In this document: positions 1 to 7,166 of the stretch, in pieces
Position numbering within the stretch: the first letter of the stretch is position 1
Layout: the number at the start of each line of letters is the position of its first letter
NCBI RefSeq assembly: GCF_965224175.1
Contig: NZ_OZ245041.1
Location: 5,270,001-5,334,000 of the forward strand
Direction of reading: 5' to 3'
DNA: 64,000 nucleotides
Source of the DNA: Kordia sp965224175
GTDB taxonomy: Bacteria; Bacteroidota; Bacteroidia; Flavobacteriales; Flavobacteriaceae
The notes under the pieces: generated by a model
Seen by the model: only the letters and a program-made list of their open reading frames with translations
What the model was told of the DNA's origin: nothing
Databases searched by the model: none
Translations under genes and position numbers: made by a program

Positions 1-1
1 G

Positions 2-202
2 AATGAGTGGATTGATATGCGAAATGGAGAATGTGTAAATGATGAAACGGAAATGAATTATTTACTAGCTATCGTAACTAAATTAAGAAACAAAAAAGCG
101 CCAAGGTTTCGGGAAAAATTCTTGAATGAAAAGAAAAAGAATGATCTAATTAAATGGATATGTTTAGATACTGCAGAAAATTTTATAAAAAGCTTTAAAT
201 AA
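2..202 (+). CDS. 3' end of an unidentified gene upstream of cas6
   Basis: The reading frame is open from the window edge, so this is the C-terminal 66 residues of a longer protein; the internal Met at 17 is probably not the start. The tail is Lys-rich and helical in appearance, with no motif I recognise (no HEPN RxxxxH, no RAMP glycine loop). It stops 9 nt before the Cas6-like gene on the same strand, so the two are probably co-transcribed and this may be the last part of a CRISPR-associated gene. That association is inferred from position only. Confidence 0.55.
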   Translation, partial: NEWIDMRNGECVNDETEMNYLLAIVTKLRNKKAPRFREKFLNEKKKNDLIKWICLDTAENFIKSFK

Positions 203-211
203 AAAGAAATC

Positions 212-895
212 ATGACACCACAAACCATCACACAAATCACTTTTTATGATCGGAAATTAAAAACTTCTGAAAAGTCATCTCAATCTTTAGGAACAGCAAA
301 ATGGCAAGGTGACGTCTTGGATATCGTCAAACAAACCGAACATCCAGAATTGTATCATTTATTTCACAACAAAAAATCAGACTATCCGTTGATACAATTT
401 CGTAACGATCAAGGATTTGCAGCCTTGGCGGGTATTGGCAACAAAGCGTCGTGGGCAGTAGGATATTTTGCTGAAGCCTATATGAAACAAGAGCCTGAAA
501 AAAGCAAAAACATCCATCAGCAAACTGCGTATTACACACCTGTACAACTTGCCGAACCGCAAACCTATCATATAGAACGCTATCTATTTCCACGTAGCAA
601 ACGGAACAGCTATCAAAACTTGAAATCCGTTTGGAAAGATGTGGACGACATTACGAAGCGACTCAAAAAAAATATTGACGAATTGGTACACAAACAATTG
701 GGTTTCTCATTACCTGATTACACATTGGAAATAAAAAACATAAGCGAACCCAAAAGCTTCCGAACCTACAAACCTTTCGGAACTTTCTTTGAACGTGGCA
801 TACAACTCAGATTTTCCACCAACATTTTATTGCCACCACTCACTGCCATTGCCACAGGAAAAAGCAAAGGTTATGGTTGTATCAAAAAAGTGTAA
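212..895 (+). CDS. cas6: Cas6b-type CRISPR RNA endonuclease
   Basis: A 227-residue protein with the layout of the Bacteroidota Cas6b family. The N-terminal half has the typical YPLIQFR segment (about 58-64) followed by GIGNKA (74-79), and the C-terminus ends in a basic glycine-rich loop, GKSKGYG (216-222), the hallmark RNA-binding loop of Cas6 ferredoxin-like folds. Cas6 enzymes cut the precursor crRNA at the base of the repeat hairpin, leaving an 8-nt 5' handle. The gene reads directly into the CRISPR array 75 nt downstream, and the array repeats carry a GGC/GCC stem followed by the 8-nt GTGAAAAC, which fits such cleavage. No other cas gene is inside the window; effector genes may lie to the left. 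Family assignment is by recognised motifs, not by a search. Confidence 0.72.
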   Translation: MTPQTITQITFYDRKLKTSEKSSQSLGTAKWQGDVLDIVKQTEHPELYHLFHNKKSDYPLIQFRNDQGFAALAGIGNKASWAVGYFAEAYMKQEPEKSKNIHQQTAYYTPVQLAEPQTYHIERYLFPRSKRNSYQNLKSVWKDVDDITKRLKKNIDELVHKQLGFSLPDYTLEIKNISEPKSFRTYKPFGTFFERGIQLRFSTNILLPPLTAIATGKSKGYGCIKKV

Positions 896-924
896 CATAA
901 AATAAAACGTTCTTTGACATCCTG

Positions 925-942
925 TTCCCGCGCAGGCGGGAA
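925..942. repeat. REP-like palindrome
   Basis: Perfect 7-bp stem TTCCCGC / GCGGGAA around a GCAG loop, located between cas6 and the first repeat. It resembles the very common TTCCCGC...GCGGGAA intergenic palindromes of many bacteria, and could serve as a terminator for cas6 or lie within the leader. The sequence after it (Thr-rich tail like that of the array inserts) suggests that the first repeat unit was also once preceded by an insert. Confidence 0.5.
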
Positions 943-1124
943 TCTTTTAAATCGAAACTGAAAGTTGATTTTGGCATTTGATGCCGTGAAAACTATTCTG
1001 CTGAAAGGTCTATCCAAATCCCAATGCGTTTTAGAAGTACTTGGCATTTGACGCCGTGAAAACTCTTGTGCGTGCTTGAAAACGATGGTTTCACTACTGT
1101 TTTAGAAGTACTTGGCATTTGACG

Positions 1125-1221
1125 TTGGGGACGAGCGTAAAGAAAAGGTTTAGTAAACCTTTTTAGCGAAGTAGCCAGCTGGCGCGTTGGAGTTTGGAGC
1201 AGAAAAATTTCTTGAAAACTA
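1125..1221 (+). repeat. Insert inside CRISPR repeat, short form, copy 1
   Basis: A 97-nt insert between repeat nt 26 and a second copy of repeat nt 14-36, so TTGGCATTTGACG flanks it on both sides. It opens TTGGGGACGAGCGTAAAG, then has a perfect hairpin AAAAGGTTT-AGT-AAACCTTTT and the self-complementary GCCAGCTGGC. Compared with the other copies the stem carries a T-A pair where most have C-G, a compensated change. Confidence 0.8.
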
Positions 1222-1307
1222 TTGGCATTTGACGCCGTGAAAACCCTTTGGATTCGATCCATGTTTTTCCAGCAAAATAAGGTTTCGAAAGTACTTGGTA
1301 TTTAGCG

Positions 1308-1561
1308 TTGGGGATGAAGCGTAAAGAAAAGGTCTGGTAGACCTTTTCAACGAAGTAGCGAGCTGACGCGCAGGAGTTTTGAAATTGAAGTAGAAACAGA
1401 ACTCGAAATTGAAAAATTATAGAGAAAACATGAAGCATAATTATACTCAAAATGTACTTTTAAAAAACTATGAAAAATGAACCCTTTGCATAATATGGGC
1501 AAAATGTAAATATTAAAACCCTTGGGAAGTACTGTTATTGTTGAGATTAAGAAAAGTACGG
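1308..1561 (+). repeat. Insert inside CRISPR repeat, long form, copy 1
   Basis: A 254-nt insert after repeat nt 26. The first ~60 nt match the short inserts (hairpin AAAAGGTCT-GGT-AGACCTTTT), then it diverges into Glu/Lys-rich-looking AT sequence and a block of about 90 nt, including CTTTGCATAATATGG and AAGTACTGTTATTGTTGAG, that is shared only with the second long copy. A complete 36-nt repeat follows at 1562-1597, so this could equally be read as an oversized spacer. Confidence 0.75.
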
Positions 1562-1729
1562 GTTTGTAAAGTACTTGGCATTTAACGCTGTGAAAACTGT
1601 TGATCTGCTACCAATAATTCTAAATTGTCTTCGTTTAGAAAGTACTTGGCACTTGACGCCGTGAAAACTGTTGTAGAAGTATTTCTAGCATTACGTGTTG
1701 TAGGTATAGAAAGTACTTTGCATTTAACG

Positions 1730-1826
1730 TTGGGGACGAGCGTAAAAAATAGGTCTAGTAGACCTATTTAGCGAAGTAGCCAGCTGCCGCGTTGGAATTT
1801 GGAGGAGAAAAGTTTCTTGTGAACTA
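1730..1826 (+). repeat. Insert inside CRISPR repeat, short form, copy 2
   Basis: Same 97-nt insert at the identical position of the repeat. The hairpin is AAATAGGTCT-AGT-AGACCTATTT: the A-to-T change in the left arm is matched by T-to-A in the right arm, which keeps the stem perfect. Confidence 0.8.
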
Positions 1827-1909
1827 TTGGCATTTAACGCTGTGAAAACTGGAAAGATCAATGTTTTCTTTCATACTTCTAATGTTTTGAAAGTACTTAG
1901 CATTTGACG

Positions 1910-2006
1910 TTGGGAACAAGCGTAAAGAAAAGATCTGTTAGACCTATTGAGCAAAGTAGCCAGCTGGCGGGTAGGAAATTGAAGTAAAAATGTTTCTTTT
2001 AAGTTA
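1910..2006 (+). repeat. Insert inside CRISPR repeat, short form, copy 3
   Basis: Same insert and site. The left arm has changed to GATCT without full compensation on the right (AGACCT), so the hairpin holds an A-C mismatch. The distal part reads GGCGGGTAGG instead of GGCGCGTTGG, a second sequence class also seen in copies 5 and 6. Confidence 0.78.
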
Positions 2007-2089
2007 TTGGCATTTGACGCCGTGAAAACTAGATTTTTTGAAGGTAAGGCAAAATTGGTTTATGTTTTAGAAGTACTTGGCACTTGACG

Positions 2090-2184
2090 TTGGGAACGAG
2101 CGTGAAGAAAAGGTCTGGTAGACCTTTTTAGTGAAGTAGCCAGCTGGCGCGTTGGAGTTTGGAGCAGAAGTTTCTTGTAAACTA
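2090..2184 (+). repeat. Insert inside CRISPR repeat, short form, copy 4
   Basis: A 95-nt version with a perfect AAAAGGTCT-GGT-AGACCTTTT hairpin and the GCGCGTTGG class of distal sequence; two bases are missing near GGAGCAGAAG compared with copy 1. Confidence 0.8.
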
Positions 2185-2264
2185 CTGGCATTTAACGCCG
2201 TGAAAACCTAATTCAGGATAGTTTGAACTGCAAATAATGTTTTGAAAGTACTTGACATTTAACG

Positions 2265-2361
2265 TTGGGGACTAGCGTAAAGAAAAGGTCTGGTAGATCT
2301 ATTGAGCAAAGTAGCCAGCTGGCGGGTAGGAATTTGAAGTAGAAAAGTTTTTTGTGAAATA
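2265..2361 (+). repeat. Insert inside CRISPR repeat, short form, copy 5
   Basis: Same insert and site. The stem AGGTCT-GGT-AGATCT keeps pairing through a G-U wobble. Distal part is of the GGCGGGTAGG class. Confidence 0.78.
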
Positions 2362-2514
2362 TTGGCATTTAACGCCGTGAAAACCCTGGAGATCCAACGT
2401 TTCCTTTGTCGGTTGCTATTTAATAAAAGAGAGATAATTTAACGCCGTGAAAACTGTAAGAATAATAACTAAGGCAACCCATCATAATGTTTATAAAGTA
2501 CTTGGTATTTTACG

Positions 2515-2737
2515 TTGGGGACGAGCGTAAAAAATAGGTCTTGTATACCTTTTTAGTGAAGTAGCCAGCTTGCGTGTGGGCACTTTTAAATTGAAGCTGA
2601 AATTGAAGTTGAAGTTGAAATTGTAATAAAAAGAAAAAACGTTCTATGATAATTTGAACCTTTGCATAATATGGACAAAATGGAAATGCTAAAACGCTTG
2701 GGAAGTACTGTTGTTGTTGAGATTAAGAAAAGTACGG
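2515..2737 (+). repeat. Insert inside CRISPR repeat, long form, copy 2
   Basis: A 223-nt insert, the second long form. Its start matches the short inserts (hairpin weakened to AGGTCTTGTATACCT), the middle has runs of GAAGTTGAAGTTGAA, and the last ~90 nt closely match the end of the first long copy, up to the complete repeat at 2738-2773. Confidence 0.75.
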
Positions 2738-2975
2738 GTTTGTAAAGCACTTAGTATTTAACGCCGTGAAAACTTTTCAGCAATACTCATCTAAGTATAA
2801 AAGGTCGTTTTAGAAGTACTTGGCATTTGACGCCGTGAAAACTCTTTGTATGCTTGTACTAGTTCTTCTCCAGAAAGAGTTTTAGAAGTACTTGGCATTT
2901 GACGCCGTGAAAACACATGTTAGATTATTAAAGCTTTCATTGCAATAGTGTTTTAGAAGTACTTGGCATTTGACG

Positions 2976-3071
2976 TTGGGGACGAGCATAAAGAAAAGGC
3001 CTGGTAGACCTTTTTAGCGAAGTAGCCAGCTGGCGGGCAGGAATTTGAAGTACAAAAGTTCTTCAGAAACA
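2976..3071 (+). repeat. Insert inside CRISPR repeat, short form, copy 6
   Basis: A 96-nt copy with hairpin AAAAGGCCT-GGT-AGACCTTTT (one C-A mismatch). The resumed repeat ends GTTAAAAC instead of GTGAAAAC, as does the final repeat of the array. Confidence 0.78.
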
Positions 3072-3305
3072 TTGGCATTTGACGCCGTTAAAACCTTACT
3101 AAGCTTACGCAATTTGTTACAAAATCTGTTTTAGAAGTACTTGGCATTTGATGCTGTTAAAACTTTAAAACAAAAGTGAAAGTCAACGATAGAATACATA
3201 TTGAACAGCATTAGACATATTTCTCATCCACACAAACTTATTACTCAACGATACATTAAAGATTTCCGTCTATCGTAACTAATCACAAACACATTCTTTA
3301 CATAA

Positions 3306-3337
3306 CTTCTAGGAAATAATATTAAATCCCCTAGAAG
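3306..3337. promoter_or_regulatory. Hairpin abutting the recombinase start codon
   Basis: A perfect 8-bp inverted repeat CTTCTAGG / CCTAGAAG with a 16-nt loop; its right arm ends at the base before the ATG of the recombinase gene. In the transcript it would mask the ribosome landing region, so it may limit translation. The rest of 3164-3305 is AT-rich with no gene or repeat that I can see. Confidence 0.45.
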
Positions 3338-4717
3338 ATGAAACGAATAAAATTGCCTAACAAACGACGACACAAAGGACTATTTATACATTGTACCCAT
3401 TGTAAGAAAAATTTTTTTTGGACGAATGAAGTGAAAAAGTCTTCAGGAAGAGAAAATGAGAGAGAAGAGCCTTTGTGTGGCAAAGAAGAAGTTAAATTTT
3501 CTTCCTGTAAATTATTTAAAATGCATCGTTTTAAAGTCAAAGTATTTATTCCTGGAAGCGGAGGAAGGTTTAGAACAAAAAACTTAAAGGAAACGACTTT
3601 TAACGCTGCTGTTATAGCCGCTGTATCTTTTGAAAAAGAAGTAAAACTAAGTTATCATAATTTGAATTCTAATTCAAAGATTTATGGAACAGAAATACTT
3701 TTATTAGATGCACAAATCGCATACAAAAATTACCTTCTAAATGTAAATGTGCCAGCGCATCAAAAAAGAGAACGTACAAAGAAACATACTAAAGAAATTA
3801 AATATTGTCTGGATTTATTTAATAAAGCATTAATTAAAAATCGAGTTAATATTACGATTCTAAAAGTTGACGCAATTGAAGATAGGCATGTTGGAGTTTT
3901 TCATACCTATTTATTGGAGGATATGTCATATTCTGCGGTGTCTTACAATAATAAAATGCAATACTTAAAAAGTTTCTTTACTTGGACAATTCAAGAATTT
4001 GAAATTGATTTGTACAATCCATTTGATAAGGTAAGAAGAAGAAAAAGTGTATTAAAAAAAGAGATCATTACTCTTGAAGAATATGAAGCGTTACTAGATG
4101 TTATTTCTCCAAAAATAGGATTTCAAACGATACATGGAAAAAATAGAACGTATCGGAAGCAGCGTTATAAACCGTATTTAAAAAATGGAATTGAATTAGG
4201 CTTATACACAGGAGCTAGGAGAGAAGAAATAGTACGATTAAAATGGAATATGATTCATGTTGAAAATAACATCCCCGTTTTTATAGAAATAAGAAATTTT
4301 AAAGTAGAACGTCAAAAGGGAGATGGTTATAATGCTGATGTAGCACCTAAAATTATTCCAGTAATAAGAGGTTTACTTAATTTACTCAATAGAATGGGAT
4401 ATAAAGATAAAATAGAAAGCGATGAGTATATTCTATTTCCAGAAAGAAATATTACAATCGACGTTTTAAAAGATAACTTGTCTAGAGGTTTTAGTCATTT
4501 TTATAAACAATTAAACACAGGAAAAGAATTACAATTCAAGCATTTGCGAAAAACATATCTAACTTATCTAGCAATGACGATGAAAGAAGATACAGGTTTT
4601 TTATCTTCTCATACTTCAAAAGAGGTGTTAAGAAGGCATTATATTAATGAAAATGTGGTATTAAAAGCTGTTAAAAATGTAGAAATCTTCAATAAAAGCT
4701 CTAACCCACCGCTCTAG
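3338..4717 (+). CDS. Tyrosine recombinase (phage-type integrase)
   Basis: A 459-residue site-specific recombinase of the tyrosine family. The N-terminus has a possible zinc-binding part (C19-x2-C22, further Cys at 47 and 57), as in several flavobacterial integrases, which supports this early start. A SAM-like core-binding domain lies around 120-230. The catalytic domain shows TGARREEIVRLKW (Arg at 294), KHLRKT (Arg 404, with Lys 401 at the usual His of HxxR), His 425 and the nucleophile Tyr 435 in RRHYI. It lies between the CRISPR array and the 3' end of a tRNA gene, the common place for an integrase at the edge of an integrated element. The substituted His is the only oddity in the active site. 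Confidence 0.88.
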   Translation: MKRIKLPNKRRHKGLFIHCTHCKKNFFWTNEVKKSSGRENEREEPLCGKEEVKFSSCKLFKMHRFKVKVFIPGSGGRFRTKNLKETTFNAAVIAAVSFEKEVKLSYHNLNSNSKIYGTEILLLDAQIAYKNYLLNVNVPAHQKRERTKKHTKEIKYCLDLFNKALIKNRVNITILKVDAIEDRHVGVFHTYLLEDMSYSAVSYNNKMQYLKSFFTWTIQEFEIDLYNPFDKVRRRKSVLKKEIITLEEYEALLDVISPKIGFQTIHGKNRTYRKQRYKPYLKNGIELGLYTGARREEIVRLKWNMIHVENNIPVFIEIRNFKVERQKGDGYNADVAPKIIPVIRGLLNLLNRMGYKDKIESDEYILFPERNITIDVLKDNLSRGFSHFYKQLNTGKELQFKHLRKTYLTYLAMTMKEDTGFLSSHTSKEVLRRHYINENVVLKAVKNVEIFNKSSNPPL

Positions 4718-4780
4718 CCTAAAGGTATGTAGTGTAAAAGTCTGATTAAGTGATTGATAGGATATGAGAGGAAAAGAGAA

Positions 4781-4849
4781 AAAATGGTACTCCAAACAAA
4801 AAAAATGGTACTCCATACAAAAAATGGTACTCCAAACAGTACTCCACTG
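4781..4849 (+). repeat. Tandem TGGTACTCCA repeats beside the integrase
   Basis: Three near-identical copies of about 18 nt, AAAAATGGTACTCCAAAC-like, followed by a partial fourth (AGTACTCCAC). They sit between the recombinase stop and the tRNA 3' end. Direct repeats in this place resemble arm-type binding sites of tyrosine recombinases; that role is inferred from position. Confidence 0.6.
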
Positions 4850-4877
4850 TAGAAAATGGAGCTATTAAAAATGAAAT

Positions 4878-4900
4878 AACCCACTCAATATGAGTGGGTT
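4878..4900 (-). terminator. Terminator of the tRNA gene
   Basis: Perfect 9-bp stem AACCCACTC / GAGTGGGTT with a 5-nt loop, just beyond the tRNA 3' end, followed on the minus strand by a T-rich stretch (ATTTCATTTTT). Confidence 0.65.
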
Positions 4901-4906
4901 ATGTAG

Positions 4907-4980
4907 TAGCGAGATCGGGAATTGAACCCGAGACCTCCGGGTTATGAATCCGACGCTCTAACCAACTGAGCTACCTCGCC
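4907..4980 (-). tRNA. tRNA-Met (CAU)
   Basis: The minus strand folds as a 74-nt cloverleaf: acceptor GGCGAGG / TCTCGCT with discriminator A, D arm GCTC/GAGC with AGTTGGTTA, anticodon loop TTCATAA, variable loop AGGTC, and T arm TCGGG-TTCAATT-CCCGA. The CCA is not encoded. The anticodon stem has an A31-C39 mismatch and a terminal G-U. Identity as elongator Met rather than lysidine-type Ile is judged from the body sequence. Confidence 0.92.
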
Positions 4981-5112
4981 TTGTTTGCGGGTGCAAATAT
5001 ATAAACTATTTTTTTTTGAGCAAATAATACACAAAATTTATTTTTTTTGTTCTTTTCTTTTAAACTTATCAATTAATGTATATATTGTCAGAACATAATC
5101 AAGAAATACAGT

Positions 5113-5502
5113 ATGTCAGATAAAATTAAATACGAAATTGAGTTCCCTATCCAATCTTCACCACAGCTTTTATTCCAATATTTGTCTACACCTTCAGGAT
5201 TGTCTGAGTGGTATGCAGATAATGTAAATTCCAGAGGAGAAGTTTTTACCTTTATTTGGGATGGTAGTGAAGAAACAGCAAAATTGCTAGGGAAAAAAAA
5301 TAATGAACGCATTCGCTTTCAATGGGAGGAAGATGAAGATACATCGTATTATTTTGAAATGAAGATCGTAGTTGATGAAATTACGAAAGATGTCTCCCTA
5401 ATTGTCATCGATCATGCAGATGATGAAGATGAAGTTGAAGAAGGTAAAATGTTGTGGGAAAACCAAATAGGAAGCTTAAAACAAGTTTTGGGTTCACGCT
5501 AA
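5113..5502 (+). CDS. START-like (SRPBCC) domain protein
   Basis: A 129-residue protein of the flavobacterial START-like family, a small helix-grip fold with an internal ligand pocket. Visible features: FPIQSSPQLLFQYLSTPSGL near the N-terminus, where the first helix of AHSA1/START folds lies, then LSEWYADNV and FTFIWDG, and a long C-terminal helix ending KMLWENQIGSLKQVL. The ligand is unknown. It is followed by a strong hairpin terminator, so it is probably transcribed alone. Confidence 0.8.
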   Translation: MSDKIKYEIEFPIQSSPQLLFQYLSTPSGLSEWYADNVNSRGEVFTFIWDGSEETAKLLGKKNNERIRFQWEEDEDTSYYFEMKIVVDEITKDVSLIVIDHADDEDEVEEGKMLWENQIGSLKQVLGSR

Positions 5503-5529
5503 GAAAAACCATTTTTAAAAAGTATATTT

Positions 5530-5555
5530 GCCTTGAGAAAATCAAGGCTTTTTTT
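5530..5555 (+). terminator. Terminator directly abutting the next start codon
   Basis: GCCTTGA-GAAAA-TCAAGGC followed by seven T; the last T is the base before the ATG of the aminotransferase gene. It ends the START-like gene and leaves no room for a separate leader for the next gene unless that promoter lies further upstream. Confidence 0.75.
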
Positions 5556-6392
5556 ATGGTAAATTTTAACGGAAATATCAACGAAGAAAAAACATTGCTA
5601 AGTGTCGAAAACAGAGGACTTAAGTATGGAGATGCTCTTTTTGAAACATTGAGAGTTGTCGCAAATAAAATTCTTTTTTGGGAAGATCATTATTTCAGAT
5701 TAATGGAATCTATGCGAATTCTTCGTATGGAGATTCCGATGAATTTTACTATGGAATTCCTAGAAGAAGAAATTCTAAACACAATGAAAGCCAACGAATT
5801 GAAAAATGCTCGCATACGTTGCACGGTTTTCAGAGGAAACGGCGGATTATACGCACCAAATTCGAATGATATTGAATACATAATTACTGCCAATGAGTTA
5901 AATTCTCCATTTTATTTGCTTTCAGAAGAATCATATACAGTTGATTTATACAAAGATTTTTACATAAACAAAGGATTACTTTCTACTTTAAAGACCAATA
6001 ATAAAATTATAAATGTATTAGGGAGCGTTTACGCGAAAGAAAATGACTTAGACAACTGTTTGCTTGTCAATGAAGATAAAAGCGTTGTAGAAGCTCTAAA
6101 TGGAAATATTTTCTTGGTGAAAGGAAATGTTATCAAAACACCTCCAATTACTGATGGTTGTTTGAAAGGAATCCTGAGAAAACAATTGCTTGAAATTATT
6201 GAAAAAACGTCTGATTATGAGCTAAAAGAAGAAAGCATTTCACCTTTTGAAATTCAAAAAGCAGATGAGTTTTTTATTACGAATGTAATTCGAGGAATTG
6301 TACCTATCACAAAATACCGTAAAAAGAATTTTGAATCTAAAGTAGCAAAGGATTTACTTGCTAAACTTAATATGCGAATTCGCTTAGGATAG
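5556..6392 (+). CDS. Class IV PLP-dependent aminotransferase
   Basis: A 278-residue fold-type IV PLP enzyme (BCAT / 4-amino-4-deoxychorismate lyase superfamily). The N-terminus VNFNGNINEEKTLLSVENRG and YGDALFETLRV are standard for the family; K146 in STLKTNN is the PLP Schiff-base lysine and E179 in VVEALNGNIF contacts the pyridine nitrogen; GILR follows the phosphate-binding turn. Start chosen at the ATG after the terminator, since homologues begin MxNxNG; an upstream in-frame extension would run through the previous gene and its terminator. Substrate (branched-chain amino acid versus aminodeoxychorismate) cannot be decided; the single short form fits pabC-like enzymes of Flavobacteria. Confidence 0.85.
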   Translation: MVNFNGNINEEKTLLSVENRGLKYGDALFETLRVVANKILFWEDHYFRLMESMRILRMEIPMNFTMEFLEEEILNTMKANELKNARIRCTVFRGNGGLYAPNSNDIEYIITANELNSPFYLLSEESYTVDLYKDFYINKGLLSTLKTNNKIINVLGSVYAKENDLDNCLLVNEDKSVVEALNGNIFLVKGNVIKTPPITDGCLKGILRKQLLEIIEKTSDYELKEESISPFEIQKADEFFITNVIRGIVPITKYRKKNFESKVAKDLLAKLNMRIRLG

Positions 6393-6485
6393 TTTTTTAG
6401 TTATGAGTTGAAATTGACTGATAACACATTCACATTACTGGCAATGAAAAATTAACCGCAAATAAAGAAATAAAAAAATACTTTT

Positions 6486-6541
6486 GCTAAGAGCTAAGAG
6501 CTAAGAGCTAAGAGCTAAGAGCTAAGAGCTAAGAGCTAAGA
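6486..6541 (+). repeat. Heptanucleotide tandem repeat (GCTAAGA)8
   Basis: Eight perfect copies of GCTAAGA in the space between two converging genes. The perfect register suggests recent slippage expansion. It is not in a coding frame and no hairpin forms. Confidence 0.95.
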
Positions 6542-6596
6542 ACGATAAACACTCCACAAATTAGCGAAAAAAACAAAAATCGAAGTGACCGAAAAC

Positions 6597-7166
6597 CTAA
6601 TTATGACTAGGATCTTCGGGAGCATTTGACCAAATCAAATATTCGCCACCAAATTCCATCATTTTATTTCGCCAAATAGATTTACAAGATTTAGAAATGA
6701 TTTCTTTTTTAAATTCATTTTCTACAATAATCCATGAATTCGAATTCAATTCTTCACTCAATTGATTGGCATGCCAGCCAGAATAACCCAAGAAAAACTT
6801 AATATCATCTTGTTGTAATTTATCTTCTTCAAGCAATTTTACAATCGATGAAAAATCGCCGCCCCAATAAATTCCTAAGGAAATTTCAATACTGTTAGGG
6901 ACTAAATGCGGAATTTTATGAATAAAATATAAATTATCTTGCTCTACTGGTCCACCATTATAGACTTTAAATGTTGTTTTTGCATCTGAAAACTGAGGAA
7001 TTAAATCAGAGAGATTAACATTTAAAGGTTTATTTAAAATAAAGCCAATCGATCCTTCTTCGGTATGATCTGCAAGCAAAACTACTGATCTATTGAAAGA
7101 TACATCTCCAATAATGGAAGGTTCGGCAATTAAAAGATGTCCTTTATTGGGTTTTAAGGCTATCAT
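6597..7166 (-). CDS. YqgE/AlgH family protein
   Basis: A 189-residue UPF0301 protein. Diagnostic stretches are GHLLIAEPSIIGDVSFNRSV near the N-terminus, GSIGFILNKPL in the middle and FFLGYSGWHANQLSEEL toward the C-terminus. The family is widespread and cytoplasmic; its biochemical role is not established. It follows the HU gene on the same strand but a strong palindromic terminator lies between, so it likely has its own promoter. Confidence 0.93.
   Translation of the reverse strand: MIALKPNKGHLLIAEPSIIGDVSFNRSVVLLADHTEEGSIGFILNKPLNVNLSDLIPQFSDAKTTFKVYNGGPVEQDNLYFIHKIPHLVPNSIEISLGIYWGGDFSSIVKLLEEDKLQQDDIKFFLGYSGWHANQLSEELNSNSWIIVENEFKKEIISKSCKSIWRNKMMEFGGEYLIWSNAPEDPSHN

Larger units (their letters stand above)
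971..3163 (+). CRISPR. Degenerate CRISPR array with split (insert-bearing) repeats
   Basis: Fifteen repeat units separated by 14 unlike spacers of 31-37 nt. Unbroken units are 36 nt, begin GTTTTAGAAGTACTTGG and end GACGCCGTGAAAAC: 1028, 1633, 2807, 2879 and 3128. A 5'-truncated unit is at 971-993 and a strongly decayed one at 2419-2454, still in register. Eight units are split: the first 26 nt of the repeat, an insert, then the repeat resumed from nt 14 (six units of 144-146 nt) or complete (two units of 316 and 285 nt). Repeat ends GTTTT/AAAAC are complementary; the GGC/GCC stem plus 8-nt GTGAAAAC predicts Cas6 processing on the plus strand. Thirteen of 15 units keep GTGAAAAC; the last two have GTTAAAAC, typical of a distal end. 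No duplicated spacers were seen by eye. Confidence 0.88.

Noticed and set aside
993..1450. Minus-strand frames of 89 and 95 codons inside the CRISPR region
   Set aside because: They run across repeats, spacers and inserts; the composition and repetition explain the open frames and no protein family is visible.
1099..3094. The inserts as ordinary MITEs with target-site duplication
   Set aside because: No terminal inverted repeats are visible, and all copies sit at one identical repeat position. Kept as an alternative to be tested, not as the call.
971..3163. The array as an integron-like cassette array served by the nearby recombinase
   Set aside because: The 31-37 nt unique spacers, 36-nt repeats with GTTTT/AAAAC ends and adjacent cas6 fit CRISPR; there are no cassette genes.
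3338..4717. Inactive integrase because of the missing HxxR histidine
   Set aside because: Lys in that place is tolerated in several tyrosine recombinases, and Arg, second Arg, His and Tyr are all present.
6486..6541. Heptanucleotide repeat as a CRISPR or phase-variation switch in a gene
   Set aside because: No spacers, and it lies outside any reading frame or promoter of the converging genes.
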